A DNA stretch of 62,153 nt from CAYSCW01 sp964449165 (GTDB taxonomy: Bacteria; Acidobacteriota; Aminicenantia; Aminicenantales; Aminicenantaceae). The translations under genes were made by a program, and so were the position numbers. Below are positions 51,568 to 61,136 of the stretch, in pieces; position 1 is the first letter of the stretch; each line of letters begins with the position of its first letter. The notes beneath the pieces are model-generated. The model was given only the letters and a program-made list of their open reading frames with translations. It did no database searches and was not told the DNA's origin. The DNA lies in NCBI GenBank assembly GCA_964449165.1, contig CAYVAT010000017.1:1-62153 (forward strand). Direction: 5' to 3'.

Positions 51568-53342
51568 TTTTTCACTCCTTGACACTGATCGCTCGGATGA
51601 GGAATCTGTGTGTTTACCAAGAATCCTGTTCTCTCCATCCAAGCAATCACATCCTCCAGGATTTCTCCTGGTTCGGTCATCGTGACAGCATGGCCGCTGA
51701 CGGTGTAGCGGGGAAACCGGATAGTCCGGGTTCTGACGCTGGAACCCGGAACGCTTCCCGGCTTATAGTCCAGGAGAATCCGGCCCGGACGCTCTGCATA
51801 CGATGGGCCGACAGGATCGTGCACCGAACTATTTAATAAGGACGAATGGTAAGCCAGAGCTTCCGGGAGGCTTGGGCAATACACAACAAGGTCATAGGCG
51901 GCATTGGTGACGAAGGTTTCCACAAAAGCCACATCTTCCAGGAACATCTCGCCATAAATCTCGGAATACGCATACCGGGTATTGTAGCCTTGCATAACCA
52001 TCATGTTCAGGGCGAAGGCCGTAGAGACATCATAGTTCAGATCAAGAAAATAGCGATCCCAGGGTTGAAGGTTCCCGAAAACCAAGGCCATGTCATCTTC
52101 CGCGCATGGAAAAAAGAAGGAATGGATGTCGCTCGCTTTGGGCGCTGGCCCCATCAGGGCAGAAAAAGACATCAGAGAAGTATAATCCTCCAAAAACTTG
52201 ATTTTATAAGCTCTTTGCCTGGCCGAAGCGTACAACTCGGGAATCCCGGCCACATCCACTCCCGTCATCAGGGACAAAGCATCATAATGAGTCAGAAGCT
52301 CGGCCGAAGCATCGAAGAAACCATTAAAAAAGCCCTCCGGTTTAGAATAAATGTAGGGATCGCGGCCGATTTGCTCCAAGTAGCTATAAATATTATTCAT
52401 GATATCGTATGGAGTTGGATTCTCCCTTGCCCCTGGCTGGTCCTTGTAACGGATGTAAGGCATGCCTGTTTCTTCTGCTAACTGATCAAGGATCGACCCC
52501 GGAGCTTCCAGCATTTCAACAGCCACCAGTCTTTGAAAATATCGGGTGATTGCGGGCTGGATCAAGATCATATGACTGAACTGTCTGGCTATGACTGAAG
52601 GCGGGACCGTTTGGCCCGAGTATTCAGGAAAGACAATATCGTAATGGTTCTGGATTTCCTGGACAAGAGCCGGGTCCTGGTAGACCGCCTGTCCATTGCC
52701 GTAATCCTGGTAAAAGAGCAGCAAATGCAGCATGACCAGGGTGCGCACTCCCCCATAGCTCTCAGCGACGATCACAACAGGATTTTTTTGAAGCGGGGGA
52801 TGGTCGGCCAGGAATCGCAATAAGACTCTGACAAAATCAGCTCCATCGGTGAAAGGATTGTAGTTCTGGGCATCCCATTCGGCCTGGCGCGAGGTGTCGT
52901 CCTGGGGATTTTCCATCAGGCTGTAGGAGAAGCCCGCTGTGCGTGCGTCGATATGAAGCAAGTTTCCTATGCGTGTCCAACTGTGCGGGTTGATGATAAT
53001 GGAACCCTCACCTGTCTGAGGATCGACAGTAACAGCGTTACGGCCTGTATTCGCACTGAAAAGTCCGGCACTTGTCGCTCCCCCCGGTCCTCCATTGAAA
53101 AAGACAAAAAGGGGCTTGGACGCTGGATCGTTATCGGCCGGTTGATAAACTCGCCATATTCGTGTTCGGGAAGAATGCAAGGCGAGCCGATTGAAATAGC
53201 TGTTGGTGTGAAAATAATGATCATTCTCTTCCAGAGTACAAAACCCGGCTTCTGGTTGCGTTTGGGCTAGCAGGGGATGAGGGGCCCCGACCCAAAATGC
53301 AGCCCACAACAATAAAATTAAAATCTGAATCATTTTTTTCAT
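51564..53342 (-). CDS. S10-type serine carboxypeptidase-like peptidase, secreted
   Basis: A 592-residue protein with a signal peptide (to about 26). FFNGGPGGATSAG (about 81-93) forms the oxyanion region. Ser is the nucleophile in VAESYGGVRT (about 197). The acid is probably in the LLDYKPG region (about 530), and the His is SGHAVTMTEPGE (about 553). This is the S10 order (NGGPG, ESYGG, ...H). The family removes C-terminal residues from peptides. It is longer than the usual 450-500 residues. It overlaps the barrel gene by four bases. Confidence 0.85.
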   Translation of the reverse strand: MKKMIQILILLLWAAFWVGAPHPLLAQTQPEAGFCTLEENDHYFHTNSYFNRLALHSSRTRIWRVYQPADNDPASKPLFVFFNGGPGGATSAGLFSANTGRNAVTVDPQTGEGSIIINPHSWTRIGNLLHIDARTAGFSYSLMENPQDDTSRQAEWDAQNYNPFTDGADFVRVLLRFLADHPPLQKNPVVIVAESYGGVRTLVMLHLLLFYQDYGNGQAVYQDPALVQEIQNHYDIVFPEYSGQTVPPSVIARQFSHMILIQPAITRYFQRLVAVEMLEAPGSILDQLAEETGMPYIRYKDQPGARENPTPYDIMNNIYSYLEQIGRDPYIYSKPEGFFNGFFDASAELLTHYDALSLMTGVDVAGIPELYASARQRAYKIKFLEDYTSLMSFSALMGPAPKASDIHSFFFPCAEDDMALVFGNLQPWDRYFLDLNYDVSTAFALNMMVMQGYNTRYAYSEIYGEMFLEDVAFVETFVTNAAYDLVVYCPSLPEALAYHSSLLNSSVHDPVGPSYAERPGRILLDYKPGSVPGSSVRTRTIRFPRYTVSGHAVTMTEPGEILEDVIAWMERTGFLVNTQIPHPSDQCQGVKK

Positions 53343-53381
53343 TCAGCCCTCCAAGATTATATGTTAGTCTCCACCAGGATT

Positions 53382-55778
53382 CTAAAACTCGAATTCTATG
53401 CCGATATAGGGGATAGCACCCCACATGTATTTTGAAAGGTACTGATTTCCGTATGAGTCCCAGTATCTGTAGAGTTCGTTCTGGTGGTCGAAAACATTCC
53501 ATGCTCCGGCATAAATGACCAGGCTTGTCTTTCTGAAATAAAACCGCCGTTCGATTCTGATGGACAAATTATTGTAGTCAGACAAATACCCGGCCATGAT
53601 ATCATCATAATCCACCCATGAATATCCATACTGTATGGATCTTTCTTCATTGACGGGTGTGAAAGCTTTGCCTCCCATCCAGGTCCAGCGCACATTGAAT
53701 TCCCAACTTCTGCTGGGTCTATATCCTCCGGATAGGCACATGATGAAGCGATTATCGTACAGCCGGTTGCGCCAGACACCCATCAGGTCTCGATATTTAG
53801 CTCTGTAGTAGGTCAAACTGACCAATCCGTAAAGATTTTTAGCCAGTTTCTTCTGGATGGTGAATTCCATACCGCGGGTATAGGCTTTCCCCTCATCCAC
53901 CAAGCGGCCCCATTTCGAGAACATGGCGTCATCGCCGCTTATATCATCGATGACAAAAAAATATGGGGCAAAGGATGACATCGGAAAATGATCGTATTGT
54001 TTATCGTAGAATTCCAGGGTTATTTGTGTGTCAGGGAAGAGGAGGTATTTGAAGCCTAAAACGAGATGGCGGGCCTGCATTTCATTCAGTTGGGTATTTT
54101 CCGGGTGTTGTTTGAGAAGGAAAAGCGGCATCTGCTGGTAAAACATCCCGAAAGCCCCGCTGACCGAAAAACGCTTGGTCAACACCCAGGTAAAAGAAAG
54201 CCGCGGCGACAGATGAAAACGTTTGGACAAAGGAAAATGATCGAACCTAAAGCCTGTAGAAATGGAAAAGTTTTCAAAAGGATAAACGAGATAGGTCACA
54301 AATGCCGAACTATATGTTCCATTGAGCTTTTTAGGTCCGTCGTCATCAAAATTATGGCAGCGAAAATTGATATATTGGGCTTCCCCACCGAATTTCAATT
54401 GATGGGACTGACTCAGATGAATTTGGCTTGCGTTGCGGAGCGTTATCCATTCGTCGCGATAGTTGAAAAAATATACGGTCGTATTGTCCAATATACTCCA
54501 GCCATCATCATTACCTTTCATGTAGGAATAGGAAACCGATGTATCGGAAAAACCCCTGCCGCCCCAAATGTGGCGCCAAGTGAGCCCGGCGGTCGAACTG
54601 CGGAATCTTTCCCAACTGTAGTCATCAATACCCGAGGCTTGCTCATGTTCGGGATCCTCTTTTGTCTCGCTGTGCCCGTTTATGGTCAGGAAAGAAAGAC
54701 GGTTCGAATCGTCAACATCATAAACGATCTTACCCTGGATGTCGTAGTAATCCGATGGGTTGCCTGAATCTATGAGGCCTGCAATGATATCGAGGTAGCT
54801 GCGGTATCCGGACAACATAAATGAACCCTTCTGGTTTGGCAGAGGCCCCTCGGCCTGTGCTCCGAATCCGATTATGCTCAAGTTCACTTGTCCGTTGAAC
54901 CTTTCCCTGTTACCCTCGCGGTAGCCGATATCGATGATAGAAGAGAGGCGGTTACCATAGGAGGCATCGAATCCTCCAGTATAGATATCAAGCCGGTCGA
55001 TAAAATGCATGTTCAGCATGTTAATATTCCCGCCGGAAGCGCCCCATTGGGGAAAGTGATTGATGTTGGGCACAAAAATATTGTCCACATAAAATCCGTT
55101 CTCCACAGGGCTGCCGCCGCGGACGATTAAATCATTAGCTTCTTCATCAGCCTTAAGGATCCCGGGAACATCATACAGAGCCCGGCTCACATCTCCGGCC
55201 GACCCCGCATCCCGCCGCAGTTCCTCGGCGTTGAACTGCATTTGACTGCCGGGTTTTGCCGGCGTTGTGGGAAAATAATCAGCCGTGACCCGGACTTCCT
55301 CTGTGAGCATGCGGACCGCCAACATCTCTACGTTCACAAATGTAGCGCGTCCCGGCCGCACCATCACATCGGTACGGATATCGGTGTAATACCCCTCGAG
55401 TTCAAAGGACATAACGTAGTATCCCACAGGTAACTTCAGAAACTCATAGGCACCCGTTACGTCGCTTTGGGCTGCCAAATCAGTGCCTTTTATAGCCACC
55501 GAAACCCCAGGGAGCGGTTTTTGGGTTTCATAGTCCAGAATCCGGCCTTTGATCGCTCCCACACGCGCTGTCTCTTGAAGGATTGGATCAGGATTTTCGG
55601 TCCCTGTGTGGGCTGCTGATGCTTGTTGCCCACTTCCAATTTCCTGATTCGGACTCTCATGTCGACTTTGGTTCGAATGCTGATCCATGCCCCAGAAACT
55701 GGTGGCTCCTGCTAAAGTAAATCCTGCAACCAAAGAAAAAATAACTGCTTTTTTCAGCCAATTCACTTTTTTTATCAT
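53382..55778 (-). CDS. TonB-dependent receptor with carboxypeptidase-regulatory-like domain
   Basis: A 798-residue outer-membrane protein. Signal peptide (1-25), a CarboxypepD_reg-like Ig domain (about 73-155: GRILDYETQKPLPGVSVAI), plug (about 165-270: NLIVRGGSPVENGFYVDN) and a 22-stranded-type barrel ending in GIEFEF, with the terminal aromatic typical for Bam-inserted barrels. It probably imports peptides or another ligand released by the neighbouring peptidases. It is in the same operon as the caspase and S10 genes. Confidence 0.9.
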   Translation of the reverse strand: MIKKVNWLKKAVIFSLVAGFTLAGATSFWGMDQHSNQSRHESPNQEIGSGQQASAAHTGTENPDPILQETARVGAIKGRILDYETQKPLPGVSVAIKGTDLAAQSDVTGAYEFLKLPVGYYVMSFELEGYYTDIRTDVMVRPGRATFVNVEMLAVRMLTEEVRVTADYFPTTPAKPGSQMQFNAEELRRDAGSAGDVSRALYDVPGILKADEEANDLIVRGGSPVENGFYVDNIFVPNINHFPQWGASGGNINMLNMHFIDRLDIYTGGFDASYGNRLSSIIDIGYREGNRERFNGQVNLSIIGFGAQAEGPLPNQKGSFMLSGYRSYLDIIAGLIDSGNPSDYYDIQGKIVYDVDDSNRLSFLTINGHSETKEDPEHEQASGIDDYSWERFRSSTAGLTWRHIWGGRGFSDTSVSYSYMKGNDDGWSILDNTTVYFFNYRDEWITLRNASQIHLSQSHQLKFGGEAQYINFRCHNFDDDGPKKLNGTYSSAFVTYLVYPFENFSISTGFRFDHFPLSKRFHLSPRLSFTWVLTKRFSVSGAFGMFYQQMPLFLLKQHPENTQLNEMQARHLVLGFKYLLFPDTQITLEFYDKQYDHFPMSSFAPYFFVIDDISGDDAMFSKWGRLVDEGKAYTRGMEFTIQKKLAKNLYGLVSLTYYRAKYRDLMGVWRNRLYDNRFIMCLSGGYRPSRSWEFNVRWTWMGGKAFTPVNEERSIQYGYSWVDYDDIMAGYLSDYNNLSIRIERRFYFRKTSLVIYAGAWNVFDHQNELYRYWDSYGNQYLSKYMWGAIPYIGIEFEF

Positions 55779-55851
55779 CTCATCTCCTTTTTTGGGTAAA
55801 GAACACCCTCATTTATACAGCCATTTCTTTTTTGCAGTAAAAGTCTATGGA

Positions 55852-57864
55852 TTAAAAACGATAATATATCCCTATTTTGATTTGGAAGCCTGAAAGATCC
55901 AGCTTAAAATCCCGGGCTCGCCACCACGTTCCTCCGAATAAATCCCAACCGTTCGACGGCCAGAGAAAGCGGGCGGTCCCCCAGGGTTGAACCTTTATAT
56001 CCTGTTTCATGGCCCATTCCCCTTCCCAGGAGTCTCGGTGGGAAGGCAAAGAGCGTGTTCCGGGTCCGGATACATCGGAGACGGATTGATACGCATATCC
56101 TCCTTCCACAAATAAGCCGTAGTTTTTGGCGAGATCAAAATCCAATTTGGCTCCGGCCTGCAATGCCAGCCCAGTGCCGCTGCCTTTTTCTTCCAAAAAT
56201 CCTTCCTCCAGATTCCCATAATCTCCACTTAAATCAGGACCATGCCATCCCGAGCTCCAATCCATAAAATACATACATTCAGCAAAAAGCGGCCCTCCGG
56301 TCAAGAAACCCTCTAGCCGGAAAGAAGATGCTATCTTTTTCCCCAGGTGAATCCCGATTGAGGGAATATATCCTTTGGCTGACAAGGTGTAATTCAGGAA
56401 TTCGTTAGTATAGAGAATCGAGGGTCCTTCGTTCCCGATGACTTCAAACGTATTTTTAAAGCTAGATTTCCTGGAACCTGTGAAATAAGAAAATCCGAAG
56501 GAAAGATCAAACCAATGGCTGATGGCATATCGCAATCGGATTCCAACAGGGATGGAATGTCTGAGAAAATTTGCCTTTCCCCCTTCGTTAGTCTTTAGGA
56601 ATGAGACGATCTCGCCCTGGTCCGCTTGATACTGAAAATAGTCGTCAGCGTAAAAAGTATCGTACATGTCATCGAAGGTCGCTCTCAAATTCAAATCTCT
56701 GGGGTTTATACGCGAAAATCCACCAAAAATTTCAACCCGCCATTTACGGTTTTTCCTCATAGCGGGCTCTGGGAAAGTTAGAGGCAGGCTGCCCCTCAGC
56801 TCGGTGGGAATCTTGTCTGTTTCTTTGAACTCTTCTATACCCACATCCATGCTTTTTCCGTCCTCAAGAGTGACTTTTAATTCCCAATTGGCACTATGGC
56901 CAATTATGATGATCCGGTAGACTCCGGTATCCAATCCGATGGAGATTTCTCTGCCTTCGGATTTCCTCAGCTCCACCACCAGAACATTTTCCTGGTTATG
57001 GATGTAGACATTACCGGTAATATCCTCTTCCAAGATTAAAACAGCGGTGCTCTTCCAAATCTCGGTGATCACCACATCTCCTGTCCCCGACATCTGGATA
57101 TGGTAGCTCGGGTGCTGTGGACCGGCCATGGTTTTTTCGGTCTGGGTCAGCGTCCCATCAAAAGCGAATTGATAAGCCTCATTGAGCGTGATGCGTCCAT
57201 CCTGATTCATATCGGCTGCTCCTCGCATCCCAGAAATCAGGTTGTGGGTAAAGAAGGACCTTTTCAGCCTGTTGGATTCCTGGGCAGCCTCGGTGGCGGA
57301 GCTGGAAGTGATGAAGGCATACCCTTTCATATCATAAGCTGTATCCATCAGAAAAGGAGGCCTTTTGATGACTCCCTTGGGCAGGGTCAGAGCTCCTGAG
57401 GCGCAAGAATCAAGAATTGCGATACGCACATCGGCACCCATCGAGGTAATCAGGTCCTTGAATTCTTTATAAGAAACCCTCTCGTTTCCCAAGAAGATAT
57501 TTTCCTCATCGGAGTGGCCAGAATAATAAAAAACAACTTCGACTCTTCTGAATTTTTCTTTAGCCTGGGCCACATCTTCGGCGAGTTTTTTTATCTCTTC
57601 GAAAAAAGTCTCTCTTCCTGGGTCAGCCAGAAAGTGGGTGTCCCCGGGAAGAATTCCACCCATCTCCTCAAGCACTTCTTGGACGGCTCGGGCATCATGC
57701 ACGGCATACCTGAGGGTAACCCTGCCTTCTCCTCCATTATTGGCCCCCACCAAGAATGCAAACCGACGGGTGTAGAGTTCGTCCGTCTGTTGTCCGGCGG
57801 TAAGCTCAGGCAGACTCAATAAAAAGAAAGACAGCAAAAAAATCCAAACAATAACTCTTTTCAT
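55852..57864 (-). CDS. secreted caspase-like (C14) peptidase fused to a beta-barrel
   Basis: A 670-residue protein with signal peptide (1-23). The caspase fold (about 33-255) has catalytic His117 (YYSGHSDE) and Cys154 (LDSCASGA). An EF-hand-like loop DMNQDGRITLNE (218-229) suggests calcium binding. A short beta-sandwich (about 260-355) follows, and then a barrel-like region (about 375-670) homologous to the 50617 product. A caspase joined to a membrane-barrel domain is unusual. The ATG overlaps the anti-sigma stop (ATGA), so it is regulated by the ECF pair. Confidence 0.88.
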   Translation of the reverse strand: MKRVIVWIFLLSFFLLSLPELTAGQQTDELYTRRFAFLVGANNGGEGRVTLRYAVHDARAVQEVLEEMGGILPGDTHFLADPGRETFFEEIKKLAEDVAQAKEKFRRVEVVFYYSGHSDEENIFLGNERVSYKEFKDLITSMGADVRIAILDSCASGALTLPKGVIKRPPFLMDTAYDMKGYAFITSSSATEAAQESNRLKRSFFTHNLISGMRGAADMNQDGRITLNEAYQFAFDGTLTQTEKTMAGPQHPSYHIQMSGTGDVVITEIWKSTAVLILEEDITGNVYIHNQENVLVVELRKSEGREISIGLDTGVYRIIIIGHSANWELKVTLEDGKSMDVGIEEFKETDKIPTELRGSLPLTFPEPAMRKNRKWRVEIFGGFSRINPRDLNLRATFDDMYDTFYADDYFQYQADQGEIVSFLKTNEGGKANFLRHSIPVGIRLRYAISHWFDLSFGFSYFTGSRKSSFKNTFEVIGNEGPSILYTNEFLNYTLSAKGYIPSIGIHLGKKIASSFRLEGFLTGGPLFAECMYFMDWSSGWHGPDLSGDYGNLEEGFLEEKGSGTGLALQAGAKLDFDLAKNYGLFVEGGYAYQSVSDVSGPGTRSLPSHRDSWEGEWAMKQDIKVQPWGTARFLWPSNGWDLFGGTWWRARDFKLDLSGFQIKIGIYYRF

Positions 57865-58679
57865 CGGCCTTCTCCTTTAAGGATGAGGATGGAGCATTGT
57901 TTCAAATCATCTGGCAAGTCAAGCTTTGCCTGGGGAATTTGCTCCGGGTCTTTGGCCAAGCTTTCCGCTCTTTTCAAAACATCTTCCACATCGATTTGAG
58001 ATCCCGAGGTGACGAAGAAAAATCGCTCGAAATCCGGAGCATCATCCAGTTCTATGGCATTAGGAAGAAAAGATTCTTTGCGCTGTTCCAGTTCGGTCGA
58101 TCCTCCCTTCTCGGCAGGAAAGTGCAGGGTGACACTCCCCCTCCCGTCGATGGAAAGGATCATGCCGTGAGATTCATCGGCCGCCACATAAGCCAATTGC
58201 AGAAGATCCCCGGCTTTGGCCTGCTCCCTGTCCGCCATCATTTCCACCTGGTCATCAATCTTTCGGAAAATCAAAAGCTGTGTCTGAGAAAGATCAATAA
58301 CCGGAACTCCCTTAACCACGCTCTGCTCCGGCCTGCTATCGAAAGGCTCTGTTCCTGTTTTTTCCAAGATGACGGGAAGAATCAGAAAAAGGAATATCAA
58401 GAACGTGGCCAAGGCGGATGAGATATACAGAACGCGTCTCAGGGAAAACCGTGTGGGCTTGCTTTGCATCTCATTCATCTGGGTTATAAGGCTTGCCTTG
58501 ACGGAGAGTGGAGGATAAAGTGCCAAAATATCATGATTGGAGGATTCAATCTCCTTAAGCATAGCCTCTATTCCTGGATTGCCTGACACCTGGCGGCGGA
58601 TTTCTTCAGCCTCCTCATCGGGCAGCTCCCCCAGCACGTATCTTTCCAGATAATATTCATTTAAGAGTTCTTGATTCAT
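57861..58679 (-). CDS. transmembrane anti-sigma factor
   Basis: A 272-residue protein. The N-terminal 75 residues are helical and resemble anti-sigma domains without the zinc HxxxCxxC motif. A single membrane helix lies at about 84-106. The periplasmic C-terminus (about 120-272) resembles DUF4384-type domains (VTLHFP, LPNAIEL, FFFVTSG). It overlaps the sigma gene stop by four bases and the caspase start by four bases. It is expected to hold the sigma factor at the membrane until a periplasmic signal. Confidence 0.82.
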   Translation of the reverse strand: MNQELLNEYYLERYVLGELPDEEAEEIRRQVSGNPGIEAMLKEIESSNHDILALYPPLSVKASLITQMNEMQSKPTRFSLRRVLYISSALATFLIFLFLILPVILEKTGTEPFDSRPEQSVVKGVPVIDLSQTQLLIFRKIDDQVEMMADREQAKAGDLLQLAYVAADESHGMILSIDGRGSVTLHFPAEKGGSTELEQRKESFLPNAIELDDAPDFERFFFVTSGSQIDVEDVLKRAESLAKDPEQIPQAKLDLPDDLKQCSILILKGEGR

Positions 58680-59185
58680 GAGACTTCTCCCTTTTCTCTT
58701 ATTCTCCGGCGCAGCTTTTTAAGCCTTTTATGGACACCGGAAACAGAGAGCTTTATTGTCTCGGCAATTTCTTTGATGGTCATTCCCTCGACAAAATACA
58801 TGACCGCAATTTTCCGCGTGGATCCCTTTTCCCGTTGGAGAACATATTCCAGCAATTTTTTGTCCGCACCACTCCCTTCTTGTTTTTCAAAAAAAGACAT
58901 ATTGAGCAGGATATCCAGGTATTCGTGTATGGTGTGTTTGCGCTCGTCTCTTATTCGGTTTAAACAAACATTGGTGGCGATGCGGTAGAGCAGGGCTGAT
59001 GGATACATCCCCGTCAAACGATCCTGGTTGGTTAGTACCTTCAAAAACACCTCTTGCATCGCATCATAAGCGGCCTGCTCTTCCTTGAGCATGCGGCGGC
59101 AACGCCTCAACACCATGGGTCCGTAGCGAAGATAATAGTCTTCGACATCGATTTCCCTGGAATCAGAACCTCTTTTTTCGGTAAT
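58676..59185 (-). CDS. ECF RNA polymerase sigma factor (probable non-canonical start)
   Basis: At least 146 residues from the ATG at 59116, but the conserved ECF N-terminus (EDYYLRYGP directly before it, pattern LYRRYGPMVLRRCRRML) lies in the same open frame up to a stop at 59212. In that interval no ATG, GTG or TTG occurs. AGGAG lies 8 bases before an ATT at 59185, the most plausible start (ATC at 59188 is next). Regions 2 (DAMQEVFLKVL) and 4 (ETIKLSVSGVHKRLKKL) are complete. It heads the caspase/TonB operon. Confidence 0.8.
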   Translation of the reverse strand: MTEKRGSDSREIDVEDYYLRYGPMVLRRCRRMLKEEQAAYDAMQEVFLKVLTNQDRLTGMYPSALLYRIATNVCLNRIRDERKHTIHEYLDILLNMSFFEKQEGSGADKKLLEYVLQREKGSTRKIAVMYFVEGMTIKEIAETIKLSVSGVHKRLKKLRRRIREKGEVS

Positions 59186-59470
59186 GATATACTCTCCTCT
59201 TACACAATATTAAACACTTGAAAACGATAAAATTCCACCCTCGTTACATTAACATATACTTCATTCCGATAACCAAGGTTTTTCCAACTGCCTGAATTCT
59301 TCATGAATAATCCCGGTTATCTGGTCTGCAAGAAATGTACCCGTCTCAATTCAGGGTATCAGCTGACAGGAAAAGCACACAATGTGCCAAATATTTTTAC
59401 AATTTTTCCCCAATCAAACCCAAAAAATTGGAATTCGATAACAGAACTAGAGAAAAAATAATAGGTGATT

Positions 59471-60916
59471 TTATCTGATCTTATTCTGGAAGTTGCTGTG
59501 TTCCCAAAACCGAACCACTTTTCCGGTCTCATCCCTCTCAAAAACCACTTCTGCGCCGAGAGTTTCATCCTTGCGCAAACGGCGGAATGTATCGCCCTCG
59601 ATGTGCTTCAGCAGTCCCATGCTTTGGGCTGGGTTTTCAGACGGCAGCCCAAATATGGCCAATTTGCCCTTCCAGGGAAGAATCCCTGTCTCTCCCCACC
59701 AGGGCTGTGCACTATAAAGGCCTGCATAATCTTCAAGCTCAACCGTCGATTTCTCCTCTTTGCCGCCGTCAGCAGCCTTCTTCATAACATCTCTCATACC
59801 TCTTGCGTATTTACCTGGGGAAACACCACAGGCATTGATCATGACGATGAAGGCCTGTTTCTCATGATCGTCGATATTCAGGATGCTCCTGTAGCCCGGA
59901 CAGCCTCCCGAGTGGCCGACCATTGACCGGCCATCCACTTCCCTGACATAAAATCCCAGTCCCCAGGTGGTTTGCCAATCGGGGTCCACCCAATGCACAC
60001 GGTGCATTTCCCGGAGAGTGGATGCCTTGAGGATTTCTTTCCCTCCTTTTTCCAGAAGACGAAATTGCCAGGAGGCAAAACGGGCCAGGTCCTCGACTGT
60101 AGAAGAAAAGCCGGCTGCTGGGGCGATGCCTTCGGCTTGGAATAAGGGAAGCATATCGCGTGTGCCGTCGCGCTTAAGAGCGGAGTATCCTGTGGCCAAT
60201 TTCCCTCTCCACAGGGATTCCGGAAGTTCCGGGCGCGTATCGGCCAGCCGTAATGGTATCAGTATGTTCTGTTTGATGTACTGTTTATAAGGGACTCCCG
60301 AAACTTCGGCAACAATCTCTCCCAGCAGAGTCAGCCCGAGGTTGCTGTACTGATGATAGGTGGAGGGCGGGTAGAGGGTCTTCTGAGCGCCGAGCTTGGC
60401 TTTGACCTGCTCTGAAGAAGGGAAGGGGAAGTCGGGTCCGGACCAGTAGGGATAATCCGATTCCCTGGGAAGGCCGGACGAATGAGTGAGAAGGGATCTA
60501 ATGGTTATGGGACCCGTATCTGGATACTGCTGCTTGAGACTAAACCAGGAGAGATGATCGGAGACTAGATCCTCGAGCCGGAGTTTACCGGCGTCGCGGA
60601 GCTGCATTATCGCCACAGAAGTAAACAACTTGGAGATTGAGCAGATACTATATGTGGTATTGGGAGATGAAGGAACTTTTTTTTCTAAATCGGCCATCCC
60701 ATAGCCGTTACTCCAGAGGATTTCCTGATCCGTGACTATTGCAACCGATATGCCGGGCAGATGGTCATAATCGCGCTGGGCCTCAAGCCATGTGTCGATC
60801 AAGCGTATGGCCTCGGAAAAATCAGGCTTTGTTTGCTCCTCGGATAATGCAGGAGAGGTGCATACGAAAACCAGAAGGAGATGAAAAATTGAGATAGATG
60901 TGAGTATCCTTTTCAT
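59471..60916 (-). CDS. serine hydrolase of the beta-lactamase/class C family, secreted
   Basis: About 481 residues from the ATG at 60916 (AAAGGAGG upstream; the longer start at 60964 is less likely). A signal peptide (about 1-25) is followed by the beta-lactamase/DD-peptidase fold: SxxK as SISK (about 97-100), YxN as YSN (about 192) and an HSGG in place of KTG (about 345). Family members are penicillin-binding-protein-like esterases or peptidases; the target is unknown. Its C-terminal ~100 residues are a small beta domain. Confidence 0.85.
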   Translation of the reverse strand: MKRILTSISIFHLLLVFVCTSPALSEEQTKPDFSEAIRLIDTWLEAQRDYDHLPGISVAIVTDQEILWSNGYGMADLEKKVPSSPNTTYSICSISKLFTSVAIMQLRDAGKLRLEDLVSDHLSWFSLKQQYPDTGPITIRSLLTHSSGLPRESDYPYWSGPDFPFPSSEQVKAKLGAQKTLYPPSTYHQYSNLGLTLLGEIVAEVSGVPYKQYIKQNILIPLRLADTRPELPESLWRGKLATGYSALKRDGTRDMLPLFQAEGIAPAAGFSSTVEDLARFASWQFRLLEKGGKEILKASTLREMHRVHWVDPDWQTTWGLGFYVREVDGRSMVGHSGGCPGYRSILNIDDHEKQAFIVMINACGVSPGKYARGMRDVMKKAADGGKEEKSTVELEDYAGLYSAQPWWGETGILPWKGKLAIFGLPSENPAQSMGLLKHIEGDTFRRLRKDETLGAEVVFERDETGKVVRFWEHSNFQNKIR

Positions 60917-61136
60917 GTTCGCCTCCTTTGAGTACTCTAACTGGAATGAACTTATCATACACAAAACAGATGGGTCAAATGAGAACTTATGGGAACTTTC
61001 TGATACTCTTGTTAAACACTAAGGGATTCTTAACAAGAATGAGCGATTTTCCTTTGATAATTTATTTAAGTTATGTCTATCTCCGAGAAAGGAACTCCCA
61101 TAGGAAAAAATATTCGTGTTTTGATAGAATTGTTTT

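Noticed and set aside
54066..54767. 233-codon frame opposite the TonB receptor
   Set aside because: A chance antisense opening; the receptor reading has full family signatures.
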